64,000 nucleotides of DNA. It comes from Novosphingobium resinovorum. GTDB taxonomy: Bacteria > Pseudomonadota > Alphaproteobacteria > Sphingomonadales > Sphingomonadaceae. The stretch lies in contig NZ_BSFC01000021.1 of the NCBI RefSeq assembly GCF_027922145.1, positions 186,001 through 250,000 on the forward strand, written 5' to 3'. Under the pieces are notes generated by a model. It had not been told where the DNA came from. It saw only the letters and a program-made list of their open reading frames with translations, and made no database searches. The first letter of the stretch is position 1; every line of letters starts with the position of its first letter. Positions 17,604 to 26,139 of this stretch are shown here, in pieces. A program made the translations under genes and the position numbers.

Positions 17604-18989
17604 ATGGCCCCGCCCTTGCCGAGCCCGGCTGCAACTGGAATAGCCGGTCGCATGAGCTGGCACGCCCGACGCGAAAACTGGAACCCGCAGGCCGAGGACG
17701 CCCGCGAGGATGGCGACATCGATTATGCGCGGGTCATCCACTCCGCATCCTTCCGGCGCCTTCAGGGCAAGACGCAGATTCTGAACCTCGGGGACAGCGA
17801 TTTCTATCGCACCCGCCTGACTCACTCGCTGGAAGTCGCGCAGATCGCCGGAGGGCTTGCCCGGCAACTGGCCAAGTCGTTCCCCGATCACACCGCCACC
17901 GCGCTGCTGCCGGATCACAGCCTGATCCACGCGATCGGCTGCACGCATGACTTCGGACACCCCCCGTTCGGCCATGGCGGCGAAGTGGCCCTCAACTATT
18001 GCATGCGCGATGCCGGTGGGTTCGAGGGCAACGGACAGACGCTGCGCATCCTTGCTCGCCTCGAATCTTTTTCGGCCGGCGCCGGAGCCAATCTCTGCCG
18101 TCGCACGATGCTGGGCGTGCTCAAGTATCCGGTGGCCTGGTCGGTTGCCCGCAACCCGGCGCTCGTGCCGTCGCTCCATGCCGGTACCTCGACGATCCGG
18201 GTGCTCGACGCGCGTTCGTGCAAGCCGCCCAAATGCCATTTCGACAGCGAGCAGGACGTCGTCGACTGGATCCTCGCATCCGTCTCCGCCTCCGATCGCG
18301 ACCGGTTCCAGGCGCTGGAACGCCCCGAGGGCAAGCACGCGCGCACGCTCCACAAGTCGCTGGACTGCACCATCATGGACGTGGCGGACGACATCGCCTA
18401 CGGCGTCCATGACCTTGAGGACGCGATCTCGATCGGACTGATGTCCAAGGATGCATTTGCCGCCGCGATCAACGGCAAGTGCGCCTCCTTTCTCGATGCG
18501 CTGAAGGAAAAGTACCCCGGCGAGAGCGAGAACGACGTCTTCTCGCGGATGGTCGACGACCTGTTTGGCGACGCCAACACGCGCAAGCGTTACATCAGCC
18601 GCCTCGTCCACCATTTCCTGACCGGCGCGCGATATGTCGAGGTCAAGGGGTTTCGCGAGCCGCTCCTGCGCTGGCGCGTCGCGCTCAAGGGGCCGCGCCG
18701 CGAATTCCTCGACGCCCTGCAGGACTTCGTGGTGCGCGAGGTCATCACCAGCCCCGAGGTCCAGCAACTCGAGTTCAAAGGCCAAGCCATGGTCGTCGCC
18801 GTGTTCGAGGCGCTTGCCGCCGACCCGCGCCGCCTGCTGCAGCGTGATGCACTCGACCGCCTGAATGCGTCGGACGGCGATCTTCGCGTGATCTGCGATC
18901 AAGTCGCGGCGATGACCGATACGCACCTGCTCAAGACTTACGAGCGGCTGTTCAGCCCCCGCATGGGTTCGGTCTTCGACCGTCTCTAA
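17604..18989 (+). CDS. dgt: dGTP triphosphohydrolase (HD domain)
   Basis: A 461-residue dGTPase-family protein. It has SASFRRLQGKTQIL, RTRLTHSLEVAQ (first metal His), THDFGHPPFGHGGE (HD motif) and a DVADDIAYGVHDLED helix with a further metal Asp. It cuts dGTP or other dNTPs to nucleoside and triphosphate in the cytoplasm. A second start at 17652 (MSWHARRENWNPQ) fits the family N-terminus better, and neither has a clear ribosome site. It begins 16 bp after the NTF2-like pair, an odd neighbour for a nucleotide-pool enzyme. Confidence 0.88.
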   Translation: MAPPLPSPAATGIAGRMSWHARRENWNPQAEDAREDGDIDYARVIHSASFRRLQGKTQILNLGDSDFYRTRLTHSLEVAQIAGGLARQLAKSFPDHTATALLPDHSLIHAIGCTHDFGHPPFGHGGEVALNYCMRDAGGFEGNGQTLRILARLESFSAGAGANLCRRTMLGVLKYPVAWSVARNPALVPSLHAGTSTIRVLDARSCKPPKCHFDSEQDVVDWILASVSASDRDRFQALERPEGKHARTLHKSLDCTIMDVADDIAYGVHDLEDAISIGLMSKDAFAAAINGKCASFLDALKEKYPGESENDVFSRMVDDLFGDANTRKRYISRLVHHFLTGARYVEVKGFREPLLRWRVALKGPRREFLDALQDFVVREVITSPEVQQLEFKGQAMVVAVFEALAADPRRLLQRDALDRLNASDGDLRVICDQVAAMTDTHLLKTYERLFSPRMGSVFDRL

Positions 18990-19172
18990 CCATCGAAGAA
19001 GACGCGGCGCGACCGATGGATGTGCGTCGTCATGATTGCCTGAGCCCAGGCTGCGTCGCTGATCTCGAGCGCCTGAACGAGTTCACGGTGCTCCTCCTGC
19101 GCCTTTTCGAGTTACAGCCTGTCATAGCGCCGCAACGACAGGGGAACGATCGGAACTTCGACCAGGCGCGGC
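18986..19172 (-). pseudogene. remnant of a GntR/FCD-family regulator (C-terminus only)
   Basis: Read on the minus strand, this stretch gives RLVEVPIVPLSLRRYDRL, an in-frame TAA, then LEKAQEEHRELVQALEIS and a tail ending RSRRVFFDG before TAG at 18988. The EEHRELV...AQAIMTTHIH pattern with its metal-binding His residues is the last part of an FCD ligand domain of GntR regulators. The DNA-binding domain and most of the ligand domain are missing. It overlaps the last 4 bp of dgt and abuts a TBDR fragment head to head. It is too short and broken to work. Confidence 0.55.
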
Positions 19173-19182
19173 AGGCCCGATC

Positions 19183-21069
19183 ATCGGCGATGCCCTGACC
19201 TTCCGGGCTACCGTCGAAAAGTTCAGCAAGAATGGGTCGTGGAAGAACGACGCCGCCGGTGAGACCCTGGGGATCAGCCTCCACCACCGGAACCTTGCTG
19301 GTGGTCGCCAAGCCCTCCGACAAGCTCACCGTCAAGCTCTTCGGCATGATCGCGCGGGGCGAGGACGCCCCACCTCCGCGCAGACGCGCATCAGCGCCCA
19401 GAACATTGTCGATCCCAGCGGCAATGTAGTCTACGCCAGCCAAGCCAACTGTACCGTCAACGGCAACCCGTTCATCTGCGGCATGCTGCCCCGCTGCAGT
19501 AACGGCGTCTCCGCCAATACCGAAATGACCGAGAATATCCGAAATCTACTGGCAATGGACACCAATCGGGTCGTGTCGCCGGAAAATACGGTCGACCACT
19601 ATGGCTTACTGCGGCACACCGGACACGCACACGGCACGCTCGACTGCGAGTTGAACGACCGATTTTCGATTTCGGTGCTCGGCGGCTTCAACCGGGAAAA
19701 GTTTTCCACGCTGATCGATCTCGACCGCTTCGACACTTCCATGCTAACTTCCGCCTACTCGCCATCGGGCTACTTCGATTTTCCCTATGTGATCGAACGT
19801 GACAACAGGGATTGGTCCGCCAAAGGGCGCCTCAACTTCGATTCGGCAAGCTGCGCGGTGTCATAGGTACCAGTTATCTTTATGCGCGTACCTACTCGGG
19901 GCTCGGCAGCGGCCTCTCCACGGCTTTGGCATCGATCTATTCCAAGGGCGGCAAGGAACAGAGCAAGACCACGGGCGCCTACTTTTGCGACTTCACCGAC
20001 GGCCTCGCGCTGAGCGCGGAAGGCCGTTACCAGGTCGACGAACTCGCTTCCTATGTGTCCTCTTCGGGCCTTACCGTTCCCGCCGACGTGTTCGTTCCGG
20101 CCGGCACTTATGCTCCGGGTATGCTGTTGGCGAACGAGACGTTCAGGAACTTCACCCCGCGTATGATCCTGAACTATCAGGTCTCGCCGGAGCTGATGCT
20201 TTATGCATCGTGGGCGAAGGGCATTAATCCGGCCCAGTTCTCCCGGAATCCTTAGCCAGTCGGCCGCCATCCAGCAAGCCGCGGCCGATGCGGGCATGAC
20301 GCTGACCGTCGATCCCGAGAAGATGGCAAACTACGAAGTCGGAGCCAAGGGCCGGCTGTTCGACGGCAGCATGACCTACTCGATCGCCGCGTACTATGCG
20401 CAGTGGCGCAAGCAGATCAACTCGATCCTCCTGACCCTGCCTAATGGCACTTGCACGAACGGCATCGGGTACGTTTCCTTCGTGAGCGGCTATTCCAACT
20501 TGGGCTCCGTCAACCTCTACGGTGTGGGAGGGCAATTCGCTTGGCGTCCGGTAAAACTCATAAGCATCGACAGCATCGACGGTGGCGCTGCCATCAACGT
20601 CACCAACATTCGCGATTTCGTCAGCTCAACAATCACTGCACTTTCCGGATTCGCCGAATACAGCGGGAACGAAATGCCCAATACCTCGAAATACTCAGCG
20701 AATCTTGGTGTTCAATTTGGCGGCAACGTGAAGGGTCAGGATGACATGACTTGGTTCGCGCGAGCGGACTGGAATTACAAGTCGGATTTCTATTCTAATC
20801 AAGCCAATCTCGCAACGACCAGCGATGCAACAAGGTCAACGTACGCGGTAGGTTCGATTGGGCATTGCCTCGATCCAGGCATTTTTGACGAATCTGTTCA
20901 ATAACAAAGCCTACACCAGCGCCGCCGACAACTGGACGATCGAGCAGAGCTACGCCTATCTTTCGACCCACTCGGCGGTTCTTGCCGGGCTTCCGTTTGG
21001 ATGGCCGGCCCTTTGTATGTGGACGCTATGAGAGGAATATCGGCATCATCGTTGGCCCGACAATGCACG
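19183..21069 (+). pseudogene. TonB-dependent receptor pseudogene (plug lost, multiply frameshifted)
   Basis: Pieces of one TBDR barrel run in order through changing frames: GDALTFRATVEKFSKNGSW (from 19183), LLVVAKPSDKLTVKLFGM (about 19295), the stretch to 19866 with FDTSMLTSAYSPSGYFDFPY, 19812-20255 with RMILNYQVSPELMLYASWAK, 20260-20890 with KMANYEVGAKGRLFDGSMTY, then NKAYTSAADNWTIEQSY and RNIGIIVGP near 21055. At least six frame changes occur. The signal peptide and plug domain are absent. It must be non-functional. It faces the GntR remnant, so both were probably truncated by one deletion. Confidence 0.85.
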
Positions 21070-21150
21070 GAATCTCTCCTCGATCTTTAGTCCTTTATTT
21101 TTTAAGTCATATGATCCAACATTAGAAAAACCATGACTGGAGAGATTCTG

Positions 21151-22410
21151 ATGGCCGATCTTGGCGCGGCGGAGCGGCTTGAGGGATTCAGCCTGCTTGA
21201 TCCGATGACGCAGAGCGATCCGTTTGCGATGTACGAGGCGATGCAGGACGCGCCCGGGATTTATCGGATGCCGGAGACGGGGTTCTACATCGTCTCGCGC
21301 TATGCCGATCTGCGGGCCGTGTTGACCGATCCGGTGACGTTTTCCAACAAGGTGGACCGCGCTTCGTTGCAAGGACCGGAGAATGCCGAAAAGCTGCGCG
21401 CCTATATGGAGAGCAAGGGCTGGCCGCATATTTCCACCCTGCAACGCACCGATGCGCCGGATCATGGTCGCTACCGCAAGCTGGTGGACCGCGTGTTCAC
21501 CGTCGGGCGCGTGCGGGAGATGACGCCGCATATCGAGGACGTCGCCCACCGCCTTATCGATACTTTTACTGCGCGGGGGGAGTGCGAATTCATCAGCGAA
21601 TACGCGATGCTGCTGCCCGGCACGATCCTTGCCGAGGAGATGGGCCTTCCGTCGGACCAGGTTGCGACCTTCAAGACATGGGCCGACGCCATGCTCGCCC
21701 CGGCATCCTACGTGATGAGCGAGGAGCAATTGCTGCGCAACGCCGACATCGAACTGGAGGCGCAGCACCACCTTGCCGCGCTGTTCGAGGAGCGCCGGGC
21801 GCGGCCAACCGGGGACTGGATTTCCGCGCTCGCCACCGCCCATGCGGATACCGAGGAGCCGTTGTCGATGGCGGAGCTGCAGAGCGTGATGAGCCAGCTC
21901 ATCGGCGGCGGTTTCGAATCGACGATGACTGCCATCGGGCACGCCATGATGCAATTGCTCAACCACCCCGACCAGATGGCGCGGCTGCGCGAAGATCCCA
22001 AGCGGATCAAGAACTTCGTCGAGGAAGTCATCCGCTTCGAGAGCCCCACGCAGGGCCTGCGCCGCCGCACCACGCGTGACGTGGAACTGAGCGGCACGGT
22101 GATCCCGAAGGACTCGGTGGTGATCGTCCGCTACGGCGCCGCCAACCGCGATGCCGCCAAGTTCGCCTGCCCGCACATGTTCGATATGGAGCGCAGCAAC
22201 GCCGGAACCCACCTGGCGTTCGGCGCGGGCACGCACTTCTGCGTCGGCGCCGTGCTGGCGCGGCAGGAGATCGCCATCGGCGTCACCGCCATCCTCGAAC
22301 GGCTCGACGACATCGAACTGGCCCGCCCGCTAACCGAGCCGATCCACCGGGCGAACTTCCTGACCCTGCCCCTGCGGGAACTGCCGATCCGCTTCCGCGT
22401 CCGCCCATGA
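21151..22410 (+). CDS. cytochrome P450
   Basis: A 419-residue soluble P450. The heme Cys is 364 in FGAGTHFCVGAVLAR, ExxR is Glu292-Arg295, and the I-helix reads GGGFESTMTA (252-261) where Thr/Ser replace the usual AGxxTT pattern. It hydroxylates a substrate using O2 and electrons from a ferredoxin, but no ferredoxin or reductase gene is in the window. Start 21151 has ggagag upstream; an ATG six codons earlier does not. It is translationally coupled (ATGA) to a ThuA-like gene. Substrate unknown; bacterial catabolic P450s of this size act on terpenoids, steroids or fatty acids. Confidence 0.93.
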   Translation: MADLGAAERLEGFSLLDPMTQSDPFAMYEAMQDAPGIYRMPETGFYIVSRYADLRAVLTDPVTFSNKVDRASLQGPENAEKLRAYMESKGWPHISTLQRTDAPDHGRYRKLVDRVFTVGRVREMTPHIEDVAHRLIDTFTARGECEFISEYAMLLPGTILAEEMGLPSDQVATFKTWADAMLAPASYVMSEEQLLRNADIELEAQHHLAALFEERRARPTGDWISALATAHADTEEPLSMAELQSVMSQLIGGGFESTMTAIGHAMMQLLNHPDQMARLREDPKRIKNFVEEVIRFESPTQGLRRRTTRDVELSGTVIPKDSVVIVRYGAANRDAAKFACPHMFDMERSNAGTHLAFGAGTHFCVGAVLARQEIAIGVTAILERLDDIELARPLTEPIHRANFLTLPLRELPIRFRVRP

Positions 22411-23234
22411 CCGACAAGCAGGACCGCATCGAACTGTTCGTCGTCGTGAAGGGCCACGCCTTCTCGCGCGATGGTCTGGAGGCCATGCTCCGCGCCATCG
22501 GCTGCGAGCCGACTTTCGTCGATCAGCCTGCCGCCGCTGTCCTGCTCAACCCCGCGCAGATGCGGCACTACGACGCGCTGCTGTTCTACGACATGCCGGG
22601 ACTGGACTTTCGCGCCCCTGCGGCGGAGCGGCCGGGATTCATCGAACCTCCTGCGTATTTTACAGAGGGTTTCGAGGGACTTATGGCCGAAGGTAAAGGG
22701 ATGGTCATGCTCCATCACGCCATCGCCGGATGGCCCGCATGGCCGCGCTATGCCGAGGCGATCGGCGGGCAGTTCCTTTATCGCGACGCCGTGATCGACG
22801 GGGCACCGCGACCCGACTCCGGCTACATTGGAGACATGGCCTACACCGCGAAAATCGCCGATCCGGGGCACCCGGTCACGGCCGGGCTCCCCGAGCGGAT
22901 CGACCTTGTCGACGAACTGTATCTTCAGCAGGTCTTCGACGATCCGGCCATCCATCCCCTGCTCTGTCTTGATGACGAAGTGGCGCCCGAACGGTTCCAT
23001 TCGGCCCGCCGCGCGGTGCAGCGGCTTGGCGCTGGCGAAGGTGAGCCCTGGCACCCCGACCGGCTCAACCCACTGCTGGCGTGGGCGAAACCGGCAGGTA
23101 ACAGCCCGCTCGTCTACATCCAGCCGGGCGACAGCACGCAGACTTACGAGTGCCCATATTACCGGCAGTTGGTGGGCAATGCGGTGCGGTGGGTAGCGAG
23201 CGATCAGGCCCGTGAATGGGCGCGCCGGTCGTAG
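22407..23234 (+). CDS. ThuA-like domain protein
   Basis: A 275-residue protein of the ThuA-like (glutamine-amidotransferase-like) fold. It has LFVVVKGHAFSRDGLEAML, HYDALLFYDMPG, GKGMVMLHHAIAGWPAW and a C-terminal QLVGNAVRWVAS. The HHAI(A/T)xW segment is the family signature. ThuA proteins have been linked to sugar and trehalose metabolism, and no reaction is firmly assigned to this subgroup. It overlaps the P450 stop by ATGA, so it probably works on the same pathway. A second ThuA gene is at 51613. Confidence 0.78.
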   Translation: MTDKQDRIELFVVVKGHAFSRDGLEAMLRAIGCEPTFVDQPAAAVLLNPAQMRHYDALLFYDMPGLDFRAPAAERPGFIEPPAYFTEGFEGLMAEGKGMVMLHHAIAGWPAWPRYAEAIGGQFLYRDAVIDGAPRPDSGYIGDMAYTAKIADPGHPVTAGLPERIDLVDELYLQQVFDDPAIHPLLCLDDEVAPERFHSARRAVQRLGAGEGEPWHPDRLNPLLAWAKPAGNSPLVYIQPGDSTQTYECPYYRQLVGNAVRWVASDQAREWARRS

Positions 23235-23270
23235 TCCCGAATCACCTTCGAATCGAAAAGACCACCTCGT

Positions 23271-23341
23271 CATTGCGCGCGTAGCGAAGCAATCCAGAGC
23301 GGCGCAGAAAGGCTCTGGATTGCTTCGCTATGCTCGCAATG
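23271..23341. repeat. REP-A palindromic repeat, copy 2
   Basis: Same 27-bp arms as the other five REP-A copies, with small changes (gcgcgcgtagc at left, tatgctcgc at right). It lies in the 372-bp gap 23235-23606, which also holds a tandem 10-mer and a palindrome. Confidence 0.85.
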
Positions 23342-23358
23342 ACGACGGTTTGGGAGGA

Positions 23359-23398
23359 GGCACTCAACGGCACTCAACGGCACCCAGCAGCACTCAAG
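23359..23398. repeat. tandem 10-bp repeat
   Basis: About four units of GGCACTCAAC, the last two degenerate (GGCACCCAGC, AGCACTCAAG). Simple intergenic tandem repeat beside REP-A copy 2. Confidence 0.7.
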
Positions 23399-23480
23399 CG
23401 CGTCACACCACCGCCAGGGCGCGCCTTCAGGCGACCTGACATGGCCGCAAACACCCTCTGCATCCGCAAAATCGGCCCGA

Positions 23481-23509
23481 TTTAAAAAGGCAGTTGCCTT
23501 AATTTTAAA
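23481..23509. promoter_or_regulatory. AT-flanked palindrome upstream of the TBDR gene
   Basis: AAGGCA-GT-TGCCTT (23487-23500) is a perfect palindrome flanked by TTTAAAA on the left and TTTTAAA on the right. It lies about 100 bp before the TBDR start. A likely operator or promoter element for the TBDR-ligase-MFS operon; the cognate regulator may be the TetR at 29329. Confidence 0.45.
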
Positions 23510-23606
23510 CCGCAATAAGTTAAGTCCGCCGCACCAAATTTAACGACACAATCGCGGCTCGAACCAAGCGCAAACGCAAAAACAAGCTGGTCGAGGGGAA
23601 CCTGAA

Positions 23607-26108
23607 ATGATCGAAGCAACGAACCATAGGTCGTGCCGTGCCCTGCTGCTCGCGGGCACCGCATTTCTGTCCGTCACGTCCGGTGCGACCACCGCGCTCG
23701 CGCAGGACGCAGCGCCGCCGCAGCAAAGCGACGCTCCGGCTTTCAGCGCCAACGATATCGTCGTCACCGCCCGCCGCCGTGCGGAATCGGCGCAGGACGT
23801 ACCGGTCGCCGTCACCGTCATCTCGGCGCAGGACATCGCCCGCCGCGACCTCACCAGCCTGGAACGCATCGCCGCCGCGACGCCGCAGCTGGTGATCGGC
23901 CGTAACGTCTCCGGATCGGGCGCGCAGCTGACCTTGCGCGGCATCGGCTCCAACTCGCTGTCGATCGGCGTCGAGCAGTCGGTCGCGGTCATCGTCGACG
24001 GCGTCTATTACGGCCAGGGCCGCACCATCAACGAGGGGTTCTTCGACCTTGCCTCGATGGAAATCCTCAAAGGCCCCCAATCGCTGTTCTTCGGCAAGAA
24101 CGCGACGGCGGGCGTGATCTCGATCACCACCGCCAACCCGACAGACCACTTCACCGCGCAGATGCGCACCGGCTACGAATTCAACGCGCAGAAGGTCTAC
24201 GCCGAAGGCTTCGTCTCCGGCCCGATCGGCGATACGGCGGGCTTCCGCCTTGCCGTACGCGGATCGAAGGACTTCGGGTCTCTGTTCGACAACCGCGCCG
24301 GGCCGATCACCTACAACACCCGCGACACGCCGACCGCGACCACGGTGGCCCCCAACACCGCGCATACCGCCCTGCCCAGCAAGAGCGGCCCGCGCGAACG
24401 CGACGTGCTCGTGCGCGGCACCTTGCGCTGGGAACCGACCGACGACCTGACCGCGACGGTCAAGGCCAACTACGGCTGGAACAGGACTTACGGCGGCGCC
24501 TGGAACTACAACGTGTTCGCATGCGACGGCGGCACCAGCACGACGACGCCCGGCGTCGCCTGCACGCCCGGCTTCTACAACCGCATGAACGACCTGCCCA
24601 AGGACATCGCGGACCAGACCGCGCTGGTGAAGGACCACAACTTCAACGATTATCGTTCGTGGGGCGTCACCGGCAACATCGACTACCAGCTAGGCGACCT
24701 CGCGGTAACCTCGGTCACCAACTACAATTTCAACCGCAACCACTGGACCGCGGACATCGATTACCAGTCGTCGCCCACGGTCAACATCTGGGGCGGCGAA
24801 GTCAGCCGGTGGAAGGCGTTCAGCCAGGAATTGCGCGTGCTTTCGCAGTTCGACGGCCCGCTCAACTTCCTCGTCGGTGGCTATTACCAGAACACGAAGC
24901 GCACCTTCGACCAGGTCGTCATCAACGCCAATGCCGAGAACAGCGCCGCGCCCGAAGGCTATCGCTACGTCCAGTATGCCAAGGAATCGACGACCGACGG
25001 CGAAACCCTGTCGGGCTACGGCCAGCTGATCTGGAAGGTCATCCCCGAGATCGAGGTGACCGGCGGCGTGCGCTACATCCACGAGACCAAGGACAGCACG
25101 TTCTTCCAGCCTTACGCCAATCCGCGCTTCGCGGGCGTCAACTACGACGTGACCCGGCGCCTCGCGGCCAACCAGACGTTCACCAACTGGTCGCCCGAAG
25201 CGACGGTGGCGTGGAAGGTGACGCCGGACATCAACGTCTACGGCGCCTACAAGACGGCCTACAAGTCGGGCGGTTTCTCCAACAGTTCGATCCTGACGCC
25301 GCTGACGCAGGCGGATTTCTTCACTTTCGATCCGGAAAAGGGCAAGGGCTTCGAGGCGGGCATCAAGACGATGCTGTTCGACCGCCAGCTGCGCTTCAAC
25401 GTCAGCCTCTATACCTTCAAGTACACCGATCTTCAGGTGACGTACCTGGACTCGGCGGCGCTCAGCTACAACTCGGTCAACGCCGGTTCGGCACGCACGC
25501 GCGGCGTCGAGGTGGAGTTCGACTATGCGCCGCGCGGTCTTCGCGGGTTCGGGCTGAACGGATCGATCAACTACAACAAGGCGAATTACGGGGACGGCAT
25601 CGCGCCGTGCTACGGCGGCCAGTCGCTGGCGAACGGCTGCACGCCCGGCCTGCTGGTGCCGCCGGTGCCCGCGACCGGCACGACTCCGGCGCGGCCGGGC
25701 ACGCCGGGCCAGAACCTCGACGGCGTGTCCACTTTCGCCGCGCCGCGCTGGACCGCGACGCTGGGGATGAAGTACGACACCGACATCAGCGACGGGCTGA
25801 CCGCCGGGTTCGGGGTCGATAGCCGCTACAGTTCCAGCTACCTGACCTCGGCCTTCGGCTCGCCGCTGTCGCGCCAGGGATCGTACATCAACCTCGACGC
25901 GCAGATCCACATCCGCACCGCCGACGAGCGTTGGGAACTGGCGCTGCTGGGCAAGAACCTGACCAACCGCTTCGTCGTCACCGGCGTCACCGACGCCTCC
26001 GGCTCGGGGCTCGGCACCGGGACCAACGCCAACCGCATCGCCGACCAGGCCGGGTTCGGCGCCATGCCGCGCACGATCGCGCTGCAGCTGACCTGGCGCA
26101 TGCCCTGA
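23607..26108 (+). CDS. TonB-dependent outer-membrane receptor
   Basis: An 833-residue TBDR. It has a signal peptide (about 1-32, ending ALA-Q), NDIVVTARRRAESAQDVPVA (49-68), plug motifs GAQLTLRGIG and LKGPQSLFFGKNATAGV, and a barrel ending RTIALQLTWRMP. It is very similar to the receptors at 6036 and 38726, including NEGFFDL and two paired-cysteine loops. ATG 23607 is preceded by gaggggaacc. It heads an operon with an acyl-CoA ligase (31 bp on) and an MFS carrier, so the imported compound is probably an acid that is turned into a CoA thioester. Confidence 0.93.
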   Translation: MIEATNHRSCRALLLAGTAFLSVTSGATTALAQDAAPPQQSDAPAFSANDIVVTARRRAESAQDVPVAVTVISAQDIARRDLTSLERIAAATPQLVIGRNVSGSGAQLTLRGIGSNSLSIGVEQSVAVIVDGVYYGQGRTINEGFFDLASMEILKGPQSLFFGKNATAGVISITTANPTDHFTAQMRTGYEFNAQKVYAEGFVSGPIGDTAGFRLAVRGSKDFGSLFDNRAGPITYNTRDTPTATTVAPNTAHTALPSKSGPRERDVLVRGTLRWEPTDDLTATVKANYGWNRTYGGAWNYNVFACDGGTSTTTPGVACTPGFYNRMNDLPKDIADQTALVKDHNFNDYRSWGVTGNIDYQLGDLAVTSVTNYNFNRNHWTADIDYQSSPTVNIWGGEVSRWKAFSQELRVLSQFDGPLNFLVGGYYQNTKRTFDQVVINANAENSAAPEGYRYVQYAKESTTDGETLSGYGQLIWKVIPEIEVTGGVRYIHETKDSTFFQPYANPRFAGVNYDVTRRLAANQTFTNWSPEATVAWKVTPDINVYGAYKTAYKSGGFSNSSILTPLTQADFFTFDPEKGKGFEAGIKTMLFDRQLRFNVSLYTFKYTDLQVTYLDSAALSYNSVNAGSARTRGVEVEFDYAPRGLRGFGLNGSINYNKANYGDGIAPCYGGQSLANGCTPGLLVPPVPATGTTPARPGTPGQNLDGVSTFAAPRWTATLGMKYDTDISDGLTAGFGVDSRYSSSYLTSAFGSPLSRQGSYINLDAQIHIRTADERWELALLGKNLTNRFVVTGVTDASGSGLGTGTNANRIADQAGFGAMPRTIALQLTWRMP

Positions 26109-26139
26109 GCGGCGGCCGATCATATTCACGGAGACAGCC

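Noticed and set aside
19016..19198. 60-codon plus-strand frame after dgt
   Set aside because: No motif, and it is antisense of the recognisable GntR/FCD remnant.
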